NCBI GenBank assembly: GCA_032718475.1
Contig: JAUCBJ010008830.1
Span: forward strand, 62,001 to 126,000
DNA from: Nemertoderma westbladi
Taxonomy: Eukaryota > Xenacoelomorpha > Nemertodermatida > Nemertodermatidae
Direction of reading: 5' to 3'
Length of the DNA: 64,000 nt
In this document: positions 43,931 through 54,779 of the stretch, piece by piece
Layout: each line of letters begins with the position of its first letter
How positions within the stretch are numbered: the first letter of the stretch is position 1
Notes under the pieces: model-generated
Databases searched by the model: none
Told to the model about the DNA's origin: nothing
Seen by the model: the letters and a program-made list of their open reading frames with translations, nothing else
Translations under genes and position numbers: made by a program

Positions 43931-44233
43931 GTCGCCAATTCAACGCGTTGGTTCCACGATGTGGTGGACGATTTCAATCGCGATGGGGTAGAGATTCCGG
44001 AATATCCGATGGTACAGTTCTCTGTGGTTGCCACGGCTGTGGGCTGGGGGATTTCAGCCCAAAATCTCAAGCAGCACATGGTGAACTACATGTCTCTAAG
44101 AATGGCGAAGTATTCTCGGCAGTGCAGTGACTTTTCCATACAGGAGGGCTGCAATCATTCACCGCATATTTGCGCCTCAAAGGCTCAAAATTTCATCCCC
44201 CTTGGGATCCGTCTAGATATCGATGAAATTTAA
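43931..44233 (+). CDS. Unknown gene family, terminal exon F
   Basis: The acceptor AAATTATTTAG ends at 43930. Open from GTC in phase 0 to TAA at 44231-44233: NSTRWFHDVVDDFNRDGVEI, MVQFSVVATAVGWG, and a Cys/His-rich end (CSDFSIQEGCNHSPHIC). A diverged copy at 53514-53672 keeps this frame by changing mainly third codon positions, which identifies it as the coding frame over an overlapping 61-codon alternative. Placed downstream of exons A-E on the same strand; membership in that gene is inferred, as the phase with exon E does not match directly. Confidence 0.5.
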   Translation, partial: VANSTRWFHDVVDDFNRDGVEIPEYPMVQFSVVATAVGWGISAQNLKQHMVNYMSLRMAKYSRQCSDFSIQEGCNHSPHICASKAQNFIPLGIRLDIDEI

Positions 44234-44447
44234 AGATATTTTTTTGCCTTAATTTTATTTGGCAACTTTTGCGCACCGGTAGAACATTGAAATCGAAAAA
44301 AAAAAGTAAAAAAACGCACTGCCCTATTATATAGGCCTACCATATTAACTTATAATACAGAATATATTATAGTAATATATCAATATAAATAGTATGCTAT
44401 AAAAATTATTAGAAAGTCGTTAGACTTGATTACTGTAAGAAAAAAAA
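44234..44447. other. 3' flank of exon F
   Basis: AT-rich; no clear AATAAA signal. Ends in an A run and the GCTACTGGCTACTGAC repeat. Confidence 0.4.
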
Positions 44448-44463
44448 GCTACTGGCTACTGAC
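44448..44463. repeat. Left target-site duplication of RTE copy 3
   Basis: GCTACTGGCTACTGAC here is repeated exactly at 51793-51808, right after the RTE tail. A 16-bp direct repeat flanking the element is a likely target duplication, though the CTACTGG motif is itself repeated locally (44464-44478). Confidence 0.6.
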
Positions 44464-44478
44464 TACTGGCTACTGGCA

Positions 44479-44528
44479 TACAAGACTGTAATGCATTTAC
44501 ACTTCGACCCTTCTCCAGTGATCACCGC
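44479..44528 (+). mobile_element. RTE-like LINE copy 3, 5' piece
   Basis: Matches 11262-11311 of copy 1 (ACAAGACTGTAATGC to GATCACCGC). The copy is 5'-truncated in the endonuclease and is split here by the larger LINE; it resumes at 49724. Confidence 0.8.
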
Positions 44529-44529
44529 T

Positions 44530-45501
44530 TTAACCTCGATTGTGAACAAACTGGACGCACTTAGCTCAGATACTAAAGTCATAAAAAACAACACGGTAAA
44601 AATGCAACAACAACTAGACCAGCTCCATAAAGAAAATAATCAACTACGCAAAGAAAATGAAGATCTAAGGACAGAACTTGACCAGGTTAAAAAGCGACAG
44701 GATGACCTCGAGCAGTACGGGAAACGGCATAACATATTGGTACATGGAATTACCGAAAACAACGTAGATAACGACAAACGAGTTTTACTCCAATGCCTAG
44801 GGGATCTTGGGGTAGATCCTCAATCGGTTGACGTGTTCCATCGCCTTGGGAAATTAAAAAGTGAGGGAGGTGGCTATACCGGTATTGTTAAACCACGGCC
44901 ATTTGTTGTTCGATTTAAGTGTCACAGTGATCGTAATGTGGCCTTCGCAAAAAGAAAAGAAACAGGTAAGAATATATTTATTTCAGAGCATCTGACCAAT
45001 AATCGGGCCGCATTAGTGCGTGAGGTGGTAGAACTGAAGAAGAAACAGCTGGACTTGGGAATTACAACTGTTTATACGGTGAATGGAGTAGTGAAAGTCC
45101 GTCTGGAGAACGCCGAATATCCAGTGATTATTCGCAATAACGACGATATATGTCAGCTAACGAAAGGGGAAGGTTTCTTACTTGTAGGAAATCGAGTAAG
45201 CCACGGTCGTAAGAAATATACGCGCAATGGTGCGAGAGAACATGGACCGGGCCAGGCCCAGTTGCAGAATCATGACGGCCTAACAGGAGTTAGGAATAAT
45301 AAACCGAATGGCGCCTACCCTACTGATGGCAAAGGAGTGACGACGAGATCAACATCCGCTTCGAGAACCTCTACTCCTCTACTTAACAGGTTGGTTAACA
45401 GTTTTGCAGCCCTTGACAGGGATGACCTTTCTGATGTTTCTAATGAGCGTGAAGATGACAAAGAGGTCGATGATTCTGCGAGTGAACCAGTAGAGGTTTG
45501 A
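44530..45501 (+). CDS. LINE ORF1 (coiled coil, RRM-like)
   Basis: Encodes a nucleic-acid chaperone-type ORF1: a heptad coiled coil (MQQQLDQLHKENNQLRKENE), then GKRHNILVHGI opening an RRM-like domain, PFVVRFKCHSDRN, and ENIFISEHLT-like text (KNIFISEHLTNN), then a charged, Ser-rich C-terminus. The open frame extends upstream to an ATG at 44491 that belongs to the RTE sequence, so the first 13 codons are a fusion and the true N-terminus is probably truncated. Ends TGA/TAG-type at 45499-45501. Confidence 0.75.
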   Translation, partial: LTSIVNKLDALSSDTKVIKNNTVKMQQQLDQLHKENNQLRKENEDLRTELDQVKKRQDDLEQYGKRHNILVHGITENNVDNDKRVLLQCLGDLGVDPQSVDVFHRLGKLKSEGGGYTGIVKPRPFVVRFKCHSDRNVAFAKRKETGKNIFISEHLTNNRAALVREVVELKKKQLDLGITTVYTVNGVVKVRLENAEYPVIIRNNDDICQLTKGEGFLLVGNRVSHGRKKYTRNGAREHGPGQAQLQNHDGLTGVRNNKPNGAYPTDGKGVTTRSTSASRTSTPLLNRLVNSFAALDRDDLSDVSNEREDDKEVDDSASEPVEV

Positions 45502-45743
45502 TTTGTGATGGATTGTGTTTCTCAACTATCTAACCCGCGGCAATAGGAAATTCGAATACTTTAGGAATTGCAGTTACTTTACGCCATTATATACATTAGA
45601 TTACCTAAGCTTTACTCTAAGTGTATTAGTATACGTTAGTGCCATTTTTAAATATTTTTGTTGTTATTCAAATAGGTTATGGAATTGAGCAGGATTCAAC
45701 AGGCCATCCTCTCCCCATATAGGAATAATAGTACCACTACTAA

Positions 45744-48239
45744 TTGTTCCTATTGTTAGTCGTAACAACCAGCTGTCTCAAACACCCCTGCCCCTTTTTC
45801 TTGAGTATTAGTATATGTCCTCAGCTACCTTTCACCCCACCCCCCCCTATATGTTGCGGTTTTTGTTATAGCCAGATTAAACTAAATATGAAACTTTTTC
45901 AATGTAATTTTTGTTGCCAGTCATTTCACCTTCAATGTGGCAGCTATTTAACAGAAAATGACCTAAGAAGCCAGCAAAGCGATGTAAACTGGTGTGTATT
46001 TTGTTATCCAACTATTTTTCCCTTTCATATGGTTTGTGATGATGATGAAGATATATTTGCAAATATTGATACAGATAACATCCCCACCCTAGACCTTCTT
46101 GATAAATTTTTCAGGGACATTGATCCAGATTTAAATTTACTAAATTGTGAAACATCAAAGGACTATTACTCTGAGAATAGATTTGATAAGGAGTTTTTGG
46201 AACGCAGCAACGACTCCATTTCCATTTTTCACCTGAATATTCGTAGTCTCATGTCTAATTTTTCAGCAATGACTGATTATCTCAACGCTTTGGAAACTAA
46301 AATTGACCTTTTATGTTTCACCGAAACATTTTTAACAAAGGATTCTCTTATTGAAAACATTAATATAACTGGTTTTCAAAAGCCAGTCTGCGGATTTCGG
46401 GAATATGGTGAACTTAAAAGGGGGGGAACCGCAGTATATGTCCGGGAGGAATTGGAAAGAATCGAGCGAACCGATTTGACGATAAATGGGCCAGAAAATA
46501 CGTGGATAGAGATAACTAGGCCGCACCCACTTAAACCATTAATTGTTGGGTGTATTTATCGACCTGACAAGATTAATGTTGAAACTTTTTTAAGCGATTT
46601 AGATGGGATGATATCTTCATTGGCAGCTCAAAATTATGATGTGGTGCTGTGTGGGGATTTCAATATTGATCTTCTAAAAAATAAATTGATTTCTGAAAAT
46701 TATCTTAACATACTTCACTCTAACGGTTTCAATCAATTAATTAAACAGGCTACCAGAATTACAAAATTTTCCAAAACTTTAATAGATCATTTTAGTACAA
46801 ATATAACTTCAGCTGTATGTTCTTCAGGCGTTCTTCTTACAGAAATAGGCACTACTGATCATTTACCATCTTTTATTGTTTTGACAAAATATTCATCTTA
46901 TTTCAAACCAGTAGCATCAAAACAAACATTTGATTACTCAAAATTTAAATCCACCCTATTTCTCGAGAGCTTGCAAAATATAAACAATTGGTCCTATAAC
47001 AAAAATAGCGGAATATCAAATAATAATAAATTTGACCTATTTTATACGGATTTTGAGAATATATGTAAAAACCATCTACCAACTAAAATAATTTCTAAAA
47101 AAAATATACCGCGTAAGCCCTGGTTAACTCCATCCTTAATTAAATCAATTAATAAAAAAAATAAATTATATGGTAAATACGTTTCTAACCCTACAGAAAA
47201 AAATCATTCTAAGTATAAAGTGTATCGCAACAGTCTTACGACAATTATACGTCAAACCGAGAAAATATATTATAGTAATCAATTTGAAAAAAATAAATCT
47301 AACATGAAGAAAACTTGGAGAACTATTAACACAGCCCTTCATAAATCTACAAAAAATAAAATACCGAACAAACTCATAATTAAAAATAATCTAAATAATG
47401 ATATTACAATTAGTGATTCCCAAGATATAGCTAATGAATTTAATAATTTCTTTACTTCTATCGGACCAGAGCTTTCAAGTATTATTCCTTCATCGTCACG
47501 CTGTCCAACAAGACACATTAATCATAAAAAATTTAATTCTTTTTCGCTAATAGAAACAACACCGGTTGAGGTTCAGTATCTTTTGTTACACCTCAGTGAC
47601 GACTCTGCTACTAATGACTCTTTTCCGGTAAAATTAGTTAAATTAGCCGCGCTTACTTTAAGTCTACACTTGTCAGACCTTATAAACTCCAGTATTCGTT
47701 CCGGTATATTTCCTGACAGTTTAAAACAAGCAAAGGTGATACCCGCTTACAAGGGTGGGTCTCCTACAGACACATCAAATTATCGCCCGATATCACTTTT
47801 ACCTATGTTTAGTAAAATCTATGAGACTATAATTGGTTCACAACTTACATCTTACCTAGAGTTTAATAAGATACTCAGCCCTAAACAATTTGGCTTCAGG
47901 AAAAAATCTACAACTTCTGAAGCAATTTTGCAAATAGTTGAAAAGCTGCGCACGGTTCTTGATTCAACTGACTCAGCCTGTGTTGTTTATATAGACTTGC
48001 GGAAGGCCTTTGATACCATCGACCATACAATTTTATTAAAAAAATTACATTGTTATGGTATCAGAGGCCTCCCGCATGCTATGTTTTCAAGTTACTTAGC
48101 TAACCGTTCACAATGTGTTTCTATAGGTAGTAGCACCACGTCATCATATAAATCGATATTATGTGGAATTCCTCAGGGCAGTATTCTGGGTCCACTTTTA
48201 TTTTTGTTATATATTAATGACCTACCTAATATGCAGTAA
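45744..48239 (+). pseudogene. LINE ORF2: PHD-like finger, endonuclease, RT to motif B
   Basis: N-terminal Cys/His finger of PHD type (CCGFC, CNFCCQSFHLQC, WCVFC; about residues 35-90), then APE endonuclease (FHLNIRSLMSN, CFTETFL, CGDFNIDLL, TDHLPSF), then reverse transcriptase with DLRKAFDTIDH (motif A) and [20 protein letters not shown] (motif B). The frame stops at 48237-48239 because of a shift just before motif C. The first ATG-like start is unclear; the listed left end is non-ATG and the real start lies between 45744 and 45890. Confidence 0.85.
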
Positions 48240-49092
48240 CTTTTTAACTACATTGTTTGCAGACGACACCTCATTAATGACACATTCTCACAAACTTCTA
48301 GACCTGATTGACTCAACGAATTTAAATTTGAATGCAATATCCGACTGGTTAATAGATAACAAATTATCACTCAATACTGACAAAACAGAGTATACCATCT
48401 ACAGTAACTCTAAATCAAGACAATGCATTTTACCACCAATTAAAATCAAAGATAAAATTCTTAAAAAAACGGGGACTGCAAAATACTTAGGTATCCTAAT
48501 TGATAATAATCTAAATTTCAGATATCATATCAAATATATTCTTAAAAAAATCTCAAAATCTGCTGGACTCTTTTATCGCTTACGTCATATTTTCCCGTTA
48601 CATATTTTACGTACGCTGTTTTTTTCACTAATTTACCCCTATGTGCAATATGGGTTAATTGTATGGGGAAGTACTTATTCTTCTATAATTAAACCTGTTA
48701 GAATTAAAATAAATAAAATTTTAAGGGTTATGACGTTTAGCCACTTCCAAGAGTCATCCCTCCCATTGTATCGAAAGCTAAATATATTGCCAGTTGAAAA
48801 TTTATATAAATATCAAGTTTGCAGCACTATGTACGACGTTAGCCGAGATTTATCCTCGCCCTTATCACAATTATTTACTACACTTTCAACACATCACTCA
48901 TATAACACAAGAGCTGCAGCAGCGGGAGGCTTTCATTTCCCAAGGGTAAGACTAAATATAGCGCACCAATCGTTAGCAATGCAAGGTCCCAAACTGTGGA
49001 ATACCTTAGACCCAGAAATTCGACGTATACCTAATAAATCTATTTTTTTGAAAAAATTAAAATTGTTTTACCTATATTCTCAAAACCGTTAG
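48200..49092 (+). pseudogene. LINE ORF2: RT motif C to C-terminus
   Basis: Continues ORF2 in another frame: TTLFADDTSLMTHS (catalytic Asp pair), DNKLSLNTDKTEY, KYLGILIDNNLNF and the LINE C-terminal end (GPKLWNTLDPEIRR). One frameshift near 48235 is the only lesion seen in ORF2. Confidence 0.85.
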
Positions 49093-49723
49093 AATCTGTT
49101 AAGGGTACTAATAAATTAACTAAAAACAAGTACAAACTATCTCCTTCACACAATCTATTAATTTAATATAACAAAGTTTCAACATTGATTTAATCTGGGC
49201 CTTCATTCACAAACTATTTTGTTATTTCACAAACTATTTTGTTATTTAGCAGTCTTGCTTTATTGAACCGTACTGTTTTTGTTATACACACCTTGTCTAT
49301 TGTTAATCACCGTATATATATATACTTTTATGTATGTATGTAATTTATAATGTGGTTATGTATCAATTGTACCTTACTGTCATTTGGGCGATTCGTTTAT
49401 ATCTTTGTTTATATTTTTGTTTTTGTTTTTTTCTTTTTGGCTTTGCTGGCAAGTTCATCTGTTTTTTTTTTTCTTAGTCTTTCTTATATAGTAAATAATA
49501 TTATAATATTCTTAGGTTCCGCATCCCTACCCTACCTCACCAACCACCCCCCCCCACTGCCCCACCAACCACCCCATTAGGTAGATAGTTACTTACTAGC
49601 GTTGCTATTAAACTATCTCCCTACCACTTTATATTATACAGAAATTATGGTGTTAACTTATTATTGTTTGTGAATTTATTTTGTGGAAAATAAACTTATC
49701 TTATCTTATCTATCTTATCTTAT
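49093..49723 (+). other. LINE 3' UTR and (CTTAT)n tail
   Basis: Non-coding, T-rich, with a direct repeat CACAAACTATTTTGTTATTT at 49208 and 49230 and the tail microsatellite at the end. ATAAA-type signals are present before the tail (49690). Confidence 0.6.
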
Positions 49724-49725
49724 CT

Positions 49726-51097
49726 TATTGTGGCCAAGGTAAGACTTAGTCTGCGTGCTAGCAGAACAACGAAATCTGCCTTGCCGCGGCATGACTGGTC
49801 CTCTCTGTTGCAACAGTCAAGTGTGAGATCCAGCTTCACACTACAGCTGAGCAACAGGTATGAGGCTCTTGCCTCTGAGGCGGCAGATCACTGTGAGGGC
49901 TATACTGCCTTTACAGAAGCAGTTAAGTTAGCAGCTGCAGAAACAGTTCCTGTATACCCTCAAAACAGGAAAAGGGCCCCCTGGACTGACAACAAAATTC
50001 AGAAGTGCCGAAATGACCTTCATAAGGCGCAGAAAGAGTCCTGACTCAAACAGACTACAGCGGCAAAGAATGCAGTTAAGGCTGCATCTAGGTCCCTGAA
50101 CAGGCAGTACTCTGTTAATCTACAGGAGCTAATAAACCAACAGGTTGATACCATCAATGAAGCTGACGACAGCAGGCAATCATCCCAGGCATGGAAATCG
50201 ATCAATCTGCTTACTGGGCGGAAAAGCCAACCAACCACCAAGGTTAAGGCTGAATCACCAGCCGATCGCCTCAATGGTTGGAAAGCCCACTTTGAAAAGC
50301 TCCTCAATAATGACAGGGTATTGCCTGATAACTTTATAGAAGTAAAAGTGTCTGAGTCTGTACTCCCAGATATTCCCATTGGCGATATGTCCTTTGCAGA
50401 AGTGAAGGCTGCTGCAAAGAGCATTAAGACCAATCGTGCCAGCGGAGTAGATGGTGTTCCCCCTGAGGTCTTTAAAATACCTGAGTGTTTAAAGCTCATC
50501 TATCCCATCATAGTAGACATGTAGCGAACAACAAGAGTCCCACAAGAAATGAAAACAAATAAGTTGGTGCCAGTTCCCAAGAAGGGCAACCTAACACTCT
50601 ATGGTTCTTTTCGGGGAATCTCATTGATCTCGATTGCTGCAAAGCTATACAATAGGATTCTATTAAATCGCATCAGGGATCCCATTGAGAGACTGCTCCG
50701 TGGAAATCAGAATGGGTTCCGTAAAGGTCGTGGGACCATGGAGCCCATTTTGGCACTTAGAAGGATAATTGAAGAATTATCAAAAAAGAAAGACAGGCAT
50801 CTGGCTGTTATCTTTGTTGACTTCTTCAAGGCCTTTGATTCAGTCTCTCGCTCACGTATGATCAGCATACTTTCATTATATGGGATTCCTGATGAAATTA
50901 TTGAAGCAATCAGATCAGTATATGATGGTTCGACAACATTTGTGTCTACTGTTGACGGTGACACAGAACCATTTGAAGTGTTATGGGGCGTCCTCCAAGG
51001 AGACACACTTGCACCATTCTTGTTCATTATTGTGGTTGACTATGTTCTACGCATAGTGTTGGTCTTTTTATTAACTCCAGAAAGACCAAAATTCTGA
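49726..51097 (+). pseudogene. RTE-like reverse transcriptase, copy 3, N-terminal part
   Basis: Segments 49730-50044, 50045-50524 and 50549-51097 share one frame split by point stops. Motif A (VDFFKAFDS) and motif B (WGVLQGDTLAPFLF) are intact. At about 51053 the text jumps from YVLRI to the region encoding GLFINSRKTK, removing the FADD motif C, so catalysis would be impossible. Confidence 0.8.
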
Positions 51098-51135
51098 CAG
51101 TTAACTTTGAAAGTCCTCAGCAAGTCTCTGATCGG

Positions 51136-51753
51136 ATGAGCATAAGCTCAAAGGATGGTATGCTTGAGCATGTGGACGACCTCTGTTACCTGGGATCATG
51201 GATCCGGAAGTCAGGTGAGGACCTTCGAATACGTAAGGGAAAGGCATGGGCAGCCTTGAATAGGCTTTCCAGGATTTGGAAGTCACCGAGAATTAATCGG
51301 AAACTTAAGGTCCGATTATTTAGAGCAGCAGTAGTTCCAGTACTCTACGGGAGTCCATGCTGGGCTCTAACTGCTGAGGACACCAAATCTCTGGATGGCA
51401 CATTCACAAGAATGCTACGCCGGGTTCATTGTGTCAAGTACAATGCACACATCTCCAGCCAGACACTATATAACATTGGAGGTGTCTCATTGGTTCCCCC
51501 AAGCTTGACACTAGAACAAAATCGCCTCCGCTTTGCAGGACATTGCTTTCGCCGTGAGGACCAGCCAGTGCATAATCTTGTACTTTGGCAGCCTCATGGA
51601 GTGAATAAGCATGGTGGACAGCCCATCATGACTTTCTTGAGATGCATCTTAAAGGACACTGGCCTTAAAGATGCGGATGATCTAGCAAATGTCATGGGTG
51701 ATAGGGAGTTGTGGCGGTGCAATTTTGTTGACAAGCCGGCACAGCATTCTTAA
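51136..51753 (+). pseudogene. RTE-like ORF C-terminal part, copy 3
   Basis: Open from MSISSKDGMLEHVDDLCYLG to the natural end DKPAQHS with TAA at 51751-51753. It contains the LINE connector (VVPVLYGSPCWALTAED) and a C-terminal HGGQPIMTFL block. Copy 1 has lost this end by frameshift, so this copy defines the true C-terminus. Confidence 0.8.
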
Positions 51754-51792
51754 AAATGCAGCTGCAATGCAGCATGCCGATCCTAGTAGTAG

Positions 51793-51808
51793 GCTACTGG
51801 CTACTGAC
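51793..51808. repeat. Right target-site duplication of RTE copy 3
   Basis: GCTACTGGCTACTGAC, identical to 44448-44463. Confidence 0.6.
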
Positions 51809-53500
51809 CTAGAGCAAAAACGGCTCTAACGATTTTGATGAAATTTTGCATGGACCATGAAAATGGATTTCTAAGGGTAATTGTGAAATCGCTGTTTAAA
51901 TTGAAACATCTCAACTTGTTTTATTTCGAAAAATAGCCCCAAAACACGAAAATTGCCATAGGCGCAATGTTAAAACACCAGCTGGCACTCATGAATATAG
52001 AGATGGCCTGGTAATGCATTCAATAGGAAGGGCAACTAACAAAGAAGTACTCTACTCTACAACCCAGACAGTAATCAAACAAAACATTAACTGGTTAAGC
52101 TGGCTATTCCTATTACAGTCTCAGCTGAATAACTCTACCCAATGCATCCTTGCTATGTTAATTAATTGGTGTGCAAACTAAATTACTGTTAGTTAAACAG
52201 TGTGTTGGCTACAGTGTATTGTACTATGCTCTCATCGCATTATTGTTTTATTTTGAAATCTTTGTGCCAACATTAATACTGTGGAGGCTGTATGCTTATA
52301 AGGCTGAATGTTTACTGAATGCTGAATGATTCTCCATAAGGCTAACATTATAGTTTGAAATATAAAAATCTGTTATAATAATAATATCGTGGAATACATT
52401 GAACAGTGTAAATTGTTAATCGCGGTTTACATTGAAACATCTCAACTTGTTTTATTTATTACAAAAATAAGAACGAATTTGTCTTATCACTTCTTGTGCG
52501 CGATTGTATTGAATTCATGACAACTGCTGTTATTATTATTATTAATCAATTGACACCTCGACTCCTCTCTGAGACTCAGACTACTCTATCCGATAGAATA
52601 AAATAATCATTTCGCTAACTGCTCTCTATCATCTATAATCACAACAGCTTTTATAATTCATTAGATGATTACAACATAATAATTATAGTTTGAAGTTGTC
52701 TAGAAAATTTTTCGTACACCACCGGGACTACCCTCACACTAATTGATTATCAGACAGAACAAAAAGCTTTTACTTGATTCGTACTGTCTCCTACGACTTG
52801 CTTCACAGGCCGCTAGGCCCGTCTCTAGTTAACTACAATTTAAGTACTTTCCTGTCTACTGTAATAATACTGTAATAGGTCTAATAAGCTAATCATTGAT
52901 TTATTATATACGGTAGGCCTACTTGGCATTTTTATATTATCCGTTTTTTTTTTAATTTCATACATTATGAGTATATATCAGGTATTCTTGAAGTAATTCA
53001 ATTTCCATTGAAATTATTATAATGGAAAATTTAATTTTTTATTTTAAATTAAATTATATATTTAATATTAAATTTTTATATAGGCCTACCGGTAGCTAAC
53101 ATGTTTTACTTGCCCATTTTTTATTCAATCACGTTACAGCTTACAGGGTTAACTTCCCACCATCTTGACGAAATTCCAATTTTCTGTATACCTGGACCAT
53201 CGCTAGACAATACATACAATTATGCAAGTTTGCATTGCCCCAATATGACTCAGGTATCCCAGGTTTAATTAATAGGCTGCTTGAGATTACCTCCTTGGCC
53301 ACATAGGCCTACTTAACCTGTCCACCACCATCACTAACCCCTGTTAGTTTAACATGTGGACCTACTTTGTCATTTGATATTTTGTTCCAAAAACCCCTGG
53401 ATTGTACATTTTCATTGAAAAATTATAATCTCTATTAATTCATTAAATATTACAAATTAGTTACATTTTTCTTCTATTTTTACTCTTCTATCTATTATTT
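51809..53500. other. No gene; AT-rich with weak repeats
   Basis: 51815-51985 contains CGATTTTGATGAAATTTTGC and CCATAGGCGCAATG, whose complement occurs at 35360-35375, suggesting a small dispersed element. The text GAAACATCTCAACTTGTTTT at 51901 recurs at 52433. The rest (52500-53500) is AT-rich without coding signal. Confidence 0.45.
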
Positions 53501-53513
53501 TTAAATTATTTAG

Positions 53514-53672
53514 GTCACCAATTCAACAAGTTGGTTCTGAGAGGTGGCAGATGATCTCGATTGCAATATGGTGGAGATTCCAAAGCATCTGCTGGTGCAG
53601 TTCTCTGTGGTTGCCACTGCTGAAGGCTGGGGGAATTCAGCCCATAATCTGAAGCAGCAAGTGGTGGACTAA
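53514..53672 (+). pseudogene. Unknown gene family, exon F paralog
   Basis: Preceded by the same TTTTTAAATTATTTAG acceptor stretch as exon F. Reads in the exon F frame with many third-position changes (for example VQFSVVATAEGWG), but has a TGA at the codon for the eighth to ninth residue and ends early at TAA 53670-53672. A decayed duplicate. Confidence 0.5.
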
Positions 53673-53700
53673 TGTCATTAAGAAATGCGATACAGGTCGT

Positions 53701-53727
53701 ACAGGTGGCACAAGAGGTGCCACCTGT
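53701..53727. repeat. Perfect hairpin, 11-bp stem
   Basis: ACAGGTGGCAC and GTGCCACCTGT are exact complements around a 5-base loop (AAGAG). It lies just before the 5' start of RTE copy 4. Confidence 0.85.
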
Positions 53728-53739
53728 AGCTGCATACTG

Positions 53740-54779
53740 TAGACCATCTTACTAGGGCATATCTGGTCCTGTAACTAGGACTGACCAGCTGCCTGTCTCA
53801 CCCCCTACTGGAGAGAGAGCGACAAACAATTCTTTGACTCCCTTTCCTGATGACCTTTCTGGCCCAAACCCTGGGTCACCAGGGAGGCCAGATTGTGAGG
53901 GGAGAGGGATTCTGGAGTTGGAGGCTACTCTCATGTTCCACCCCGACCAACAAAGCCATTGGTGAATCTGAGGCAAGTCACTAGACTAGCCTCAATAAAC
54001 ACCCTAACACTCGGGTCCCCAATACGACAAGGTGAGCTGACTGCCTTGGCAGATAAGCTTTCTCTTAGTGCATTGGGTGTTCAAAAGCACCGAATGCAGA
54101 CTGGACAGACTGATGAGGTTCTGATTAAGGACATGGCGGGTGGTTGGCGACTCGCCCTCACTTCAGCAGATGATAGTGGCAATGGTGGAATTGGTCTATT
54201 GATGAATCCAACTGCACATGCAGCATTGGACAAAATAGACCAAATCTCTAACCGCATCATCCGTTGCCACTTCTCATGTTCTGGAAGACTGGCTAAGAAG
54301 TTTCCTAATGTGGTTCTGATTGTGTGCTACTCTCCAGTGTTGTCCCTGAAGAGGAGGTGGAAAATTTCTACCAGAATCTACAAGCAGCTACTGATGGAGT
54401 GGATCAGCATGCATTCTTAACATTCCTGGGAGACTTTAATGCAAGTCTGCATCAATTACAGTACCTACATCGCCCTGGGTCTATAGCAATAGTGTTAACC
54501 GAAATTCCGTCCATCTTCAGGATTTTATCTCTGGAAATGGATTGTTTTCGGCTGGAACCCAGTTCAAGAAGCGAACTGGAAAGCTATGGACTCATAGTGG
54601 ACCCAGTGGTCACAAGTCCCAGACAGACCATATCCTGTTTCGTAGGAAATACAGGAGCTCTATACAAGACTGTAATGCATTTACACTACGACCCTTCTCC
54701 AGTGATCACCGCCTTATTGTGGCCAAGGTAAGACTTAGTCTGCGTGCTAGCAGAACAACGAAATCTGCCTTGCCCCGGC
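53740..54779 (+). mobile_element. RTE-like LINE copy 4, 5' part
   Basis: Matches 10400-11375 of copy 1 from the 5' region through the endonuclease and stops at GCCTTGCC, in the linker to the RT. It gives a cleaner reading of the start (ALGVQKHRMQTGQTDEVLIK, GNGGIGLLMN) than copy 1. A short deletion near 54340 and an insertion near 54460 break the frame. Confidence 0.8.

Larger units (their letters stand above)
44529..49723 (+). mobile_element. CR1/Jockey-type LINE, 5.2 kb, nearly full length
   Basis: Contains ORF1, ORF2, a 3' UTR and a (CTTAT)n tail at about 49693-49723. It sits exactly inside RTE copy 3: RTE sequence ends ...CACCGC at 44528 and resumes CTTATTG at 49724 with no base lost and no clear target duplication. 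The tail unit CTTAT equals the first bases of the resumed target, so micro-homology priming is likely. Only one frameshift is visible in ORF2, making this the youngest LINE of the window. Confidence 0.85.
49724..51791 (+). mobile_element. RTE-like LINE copy 3, main piece
   Basis: Resumes the copy begun at 44479 and runs to the family 3' end with a short (TAG)n tail at 51784-51791, followed by the 16-bp direct repeat at 51793-51808. Lesions: TGA at 50042, TAG at 50522, and a 170-190 bp deletion at about 51053. Confidence 0.85.

Noticed and set aside
43948..44130. Alternative 61-codon frame over exon F (Cys/Gly-rich)
   Set aside because: Comparison with the copy at 53514 shows third-position changes in the other frame, so this one is a shadow.
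49350..49580. Hydrophobic small ORF in the LINE 3' UTR
   Set aside because: T-rich low-complexity DNA gives Phe/Leu-rich translation; no start context or family support.
54324..54731. 135-codon ORF in RTE copy 4
   Set aside because: It mixes the true endonuclease frame with an out-of-frame stretch caused by indels; it is not a separate gene.
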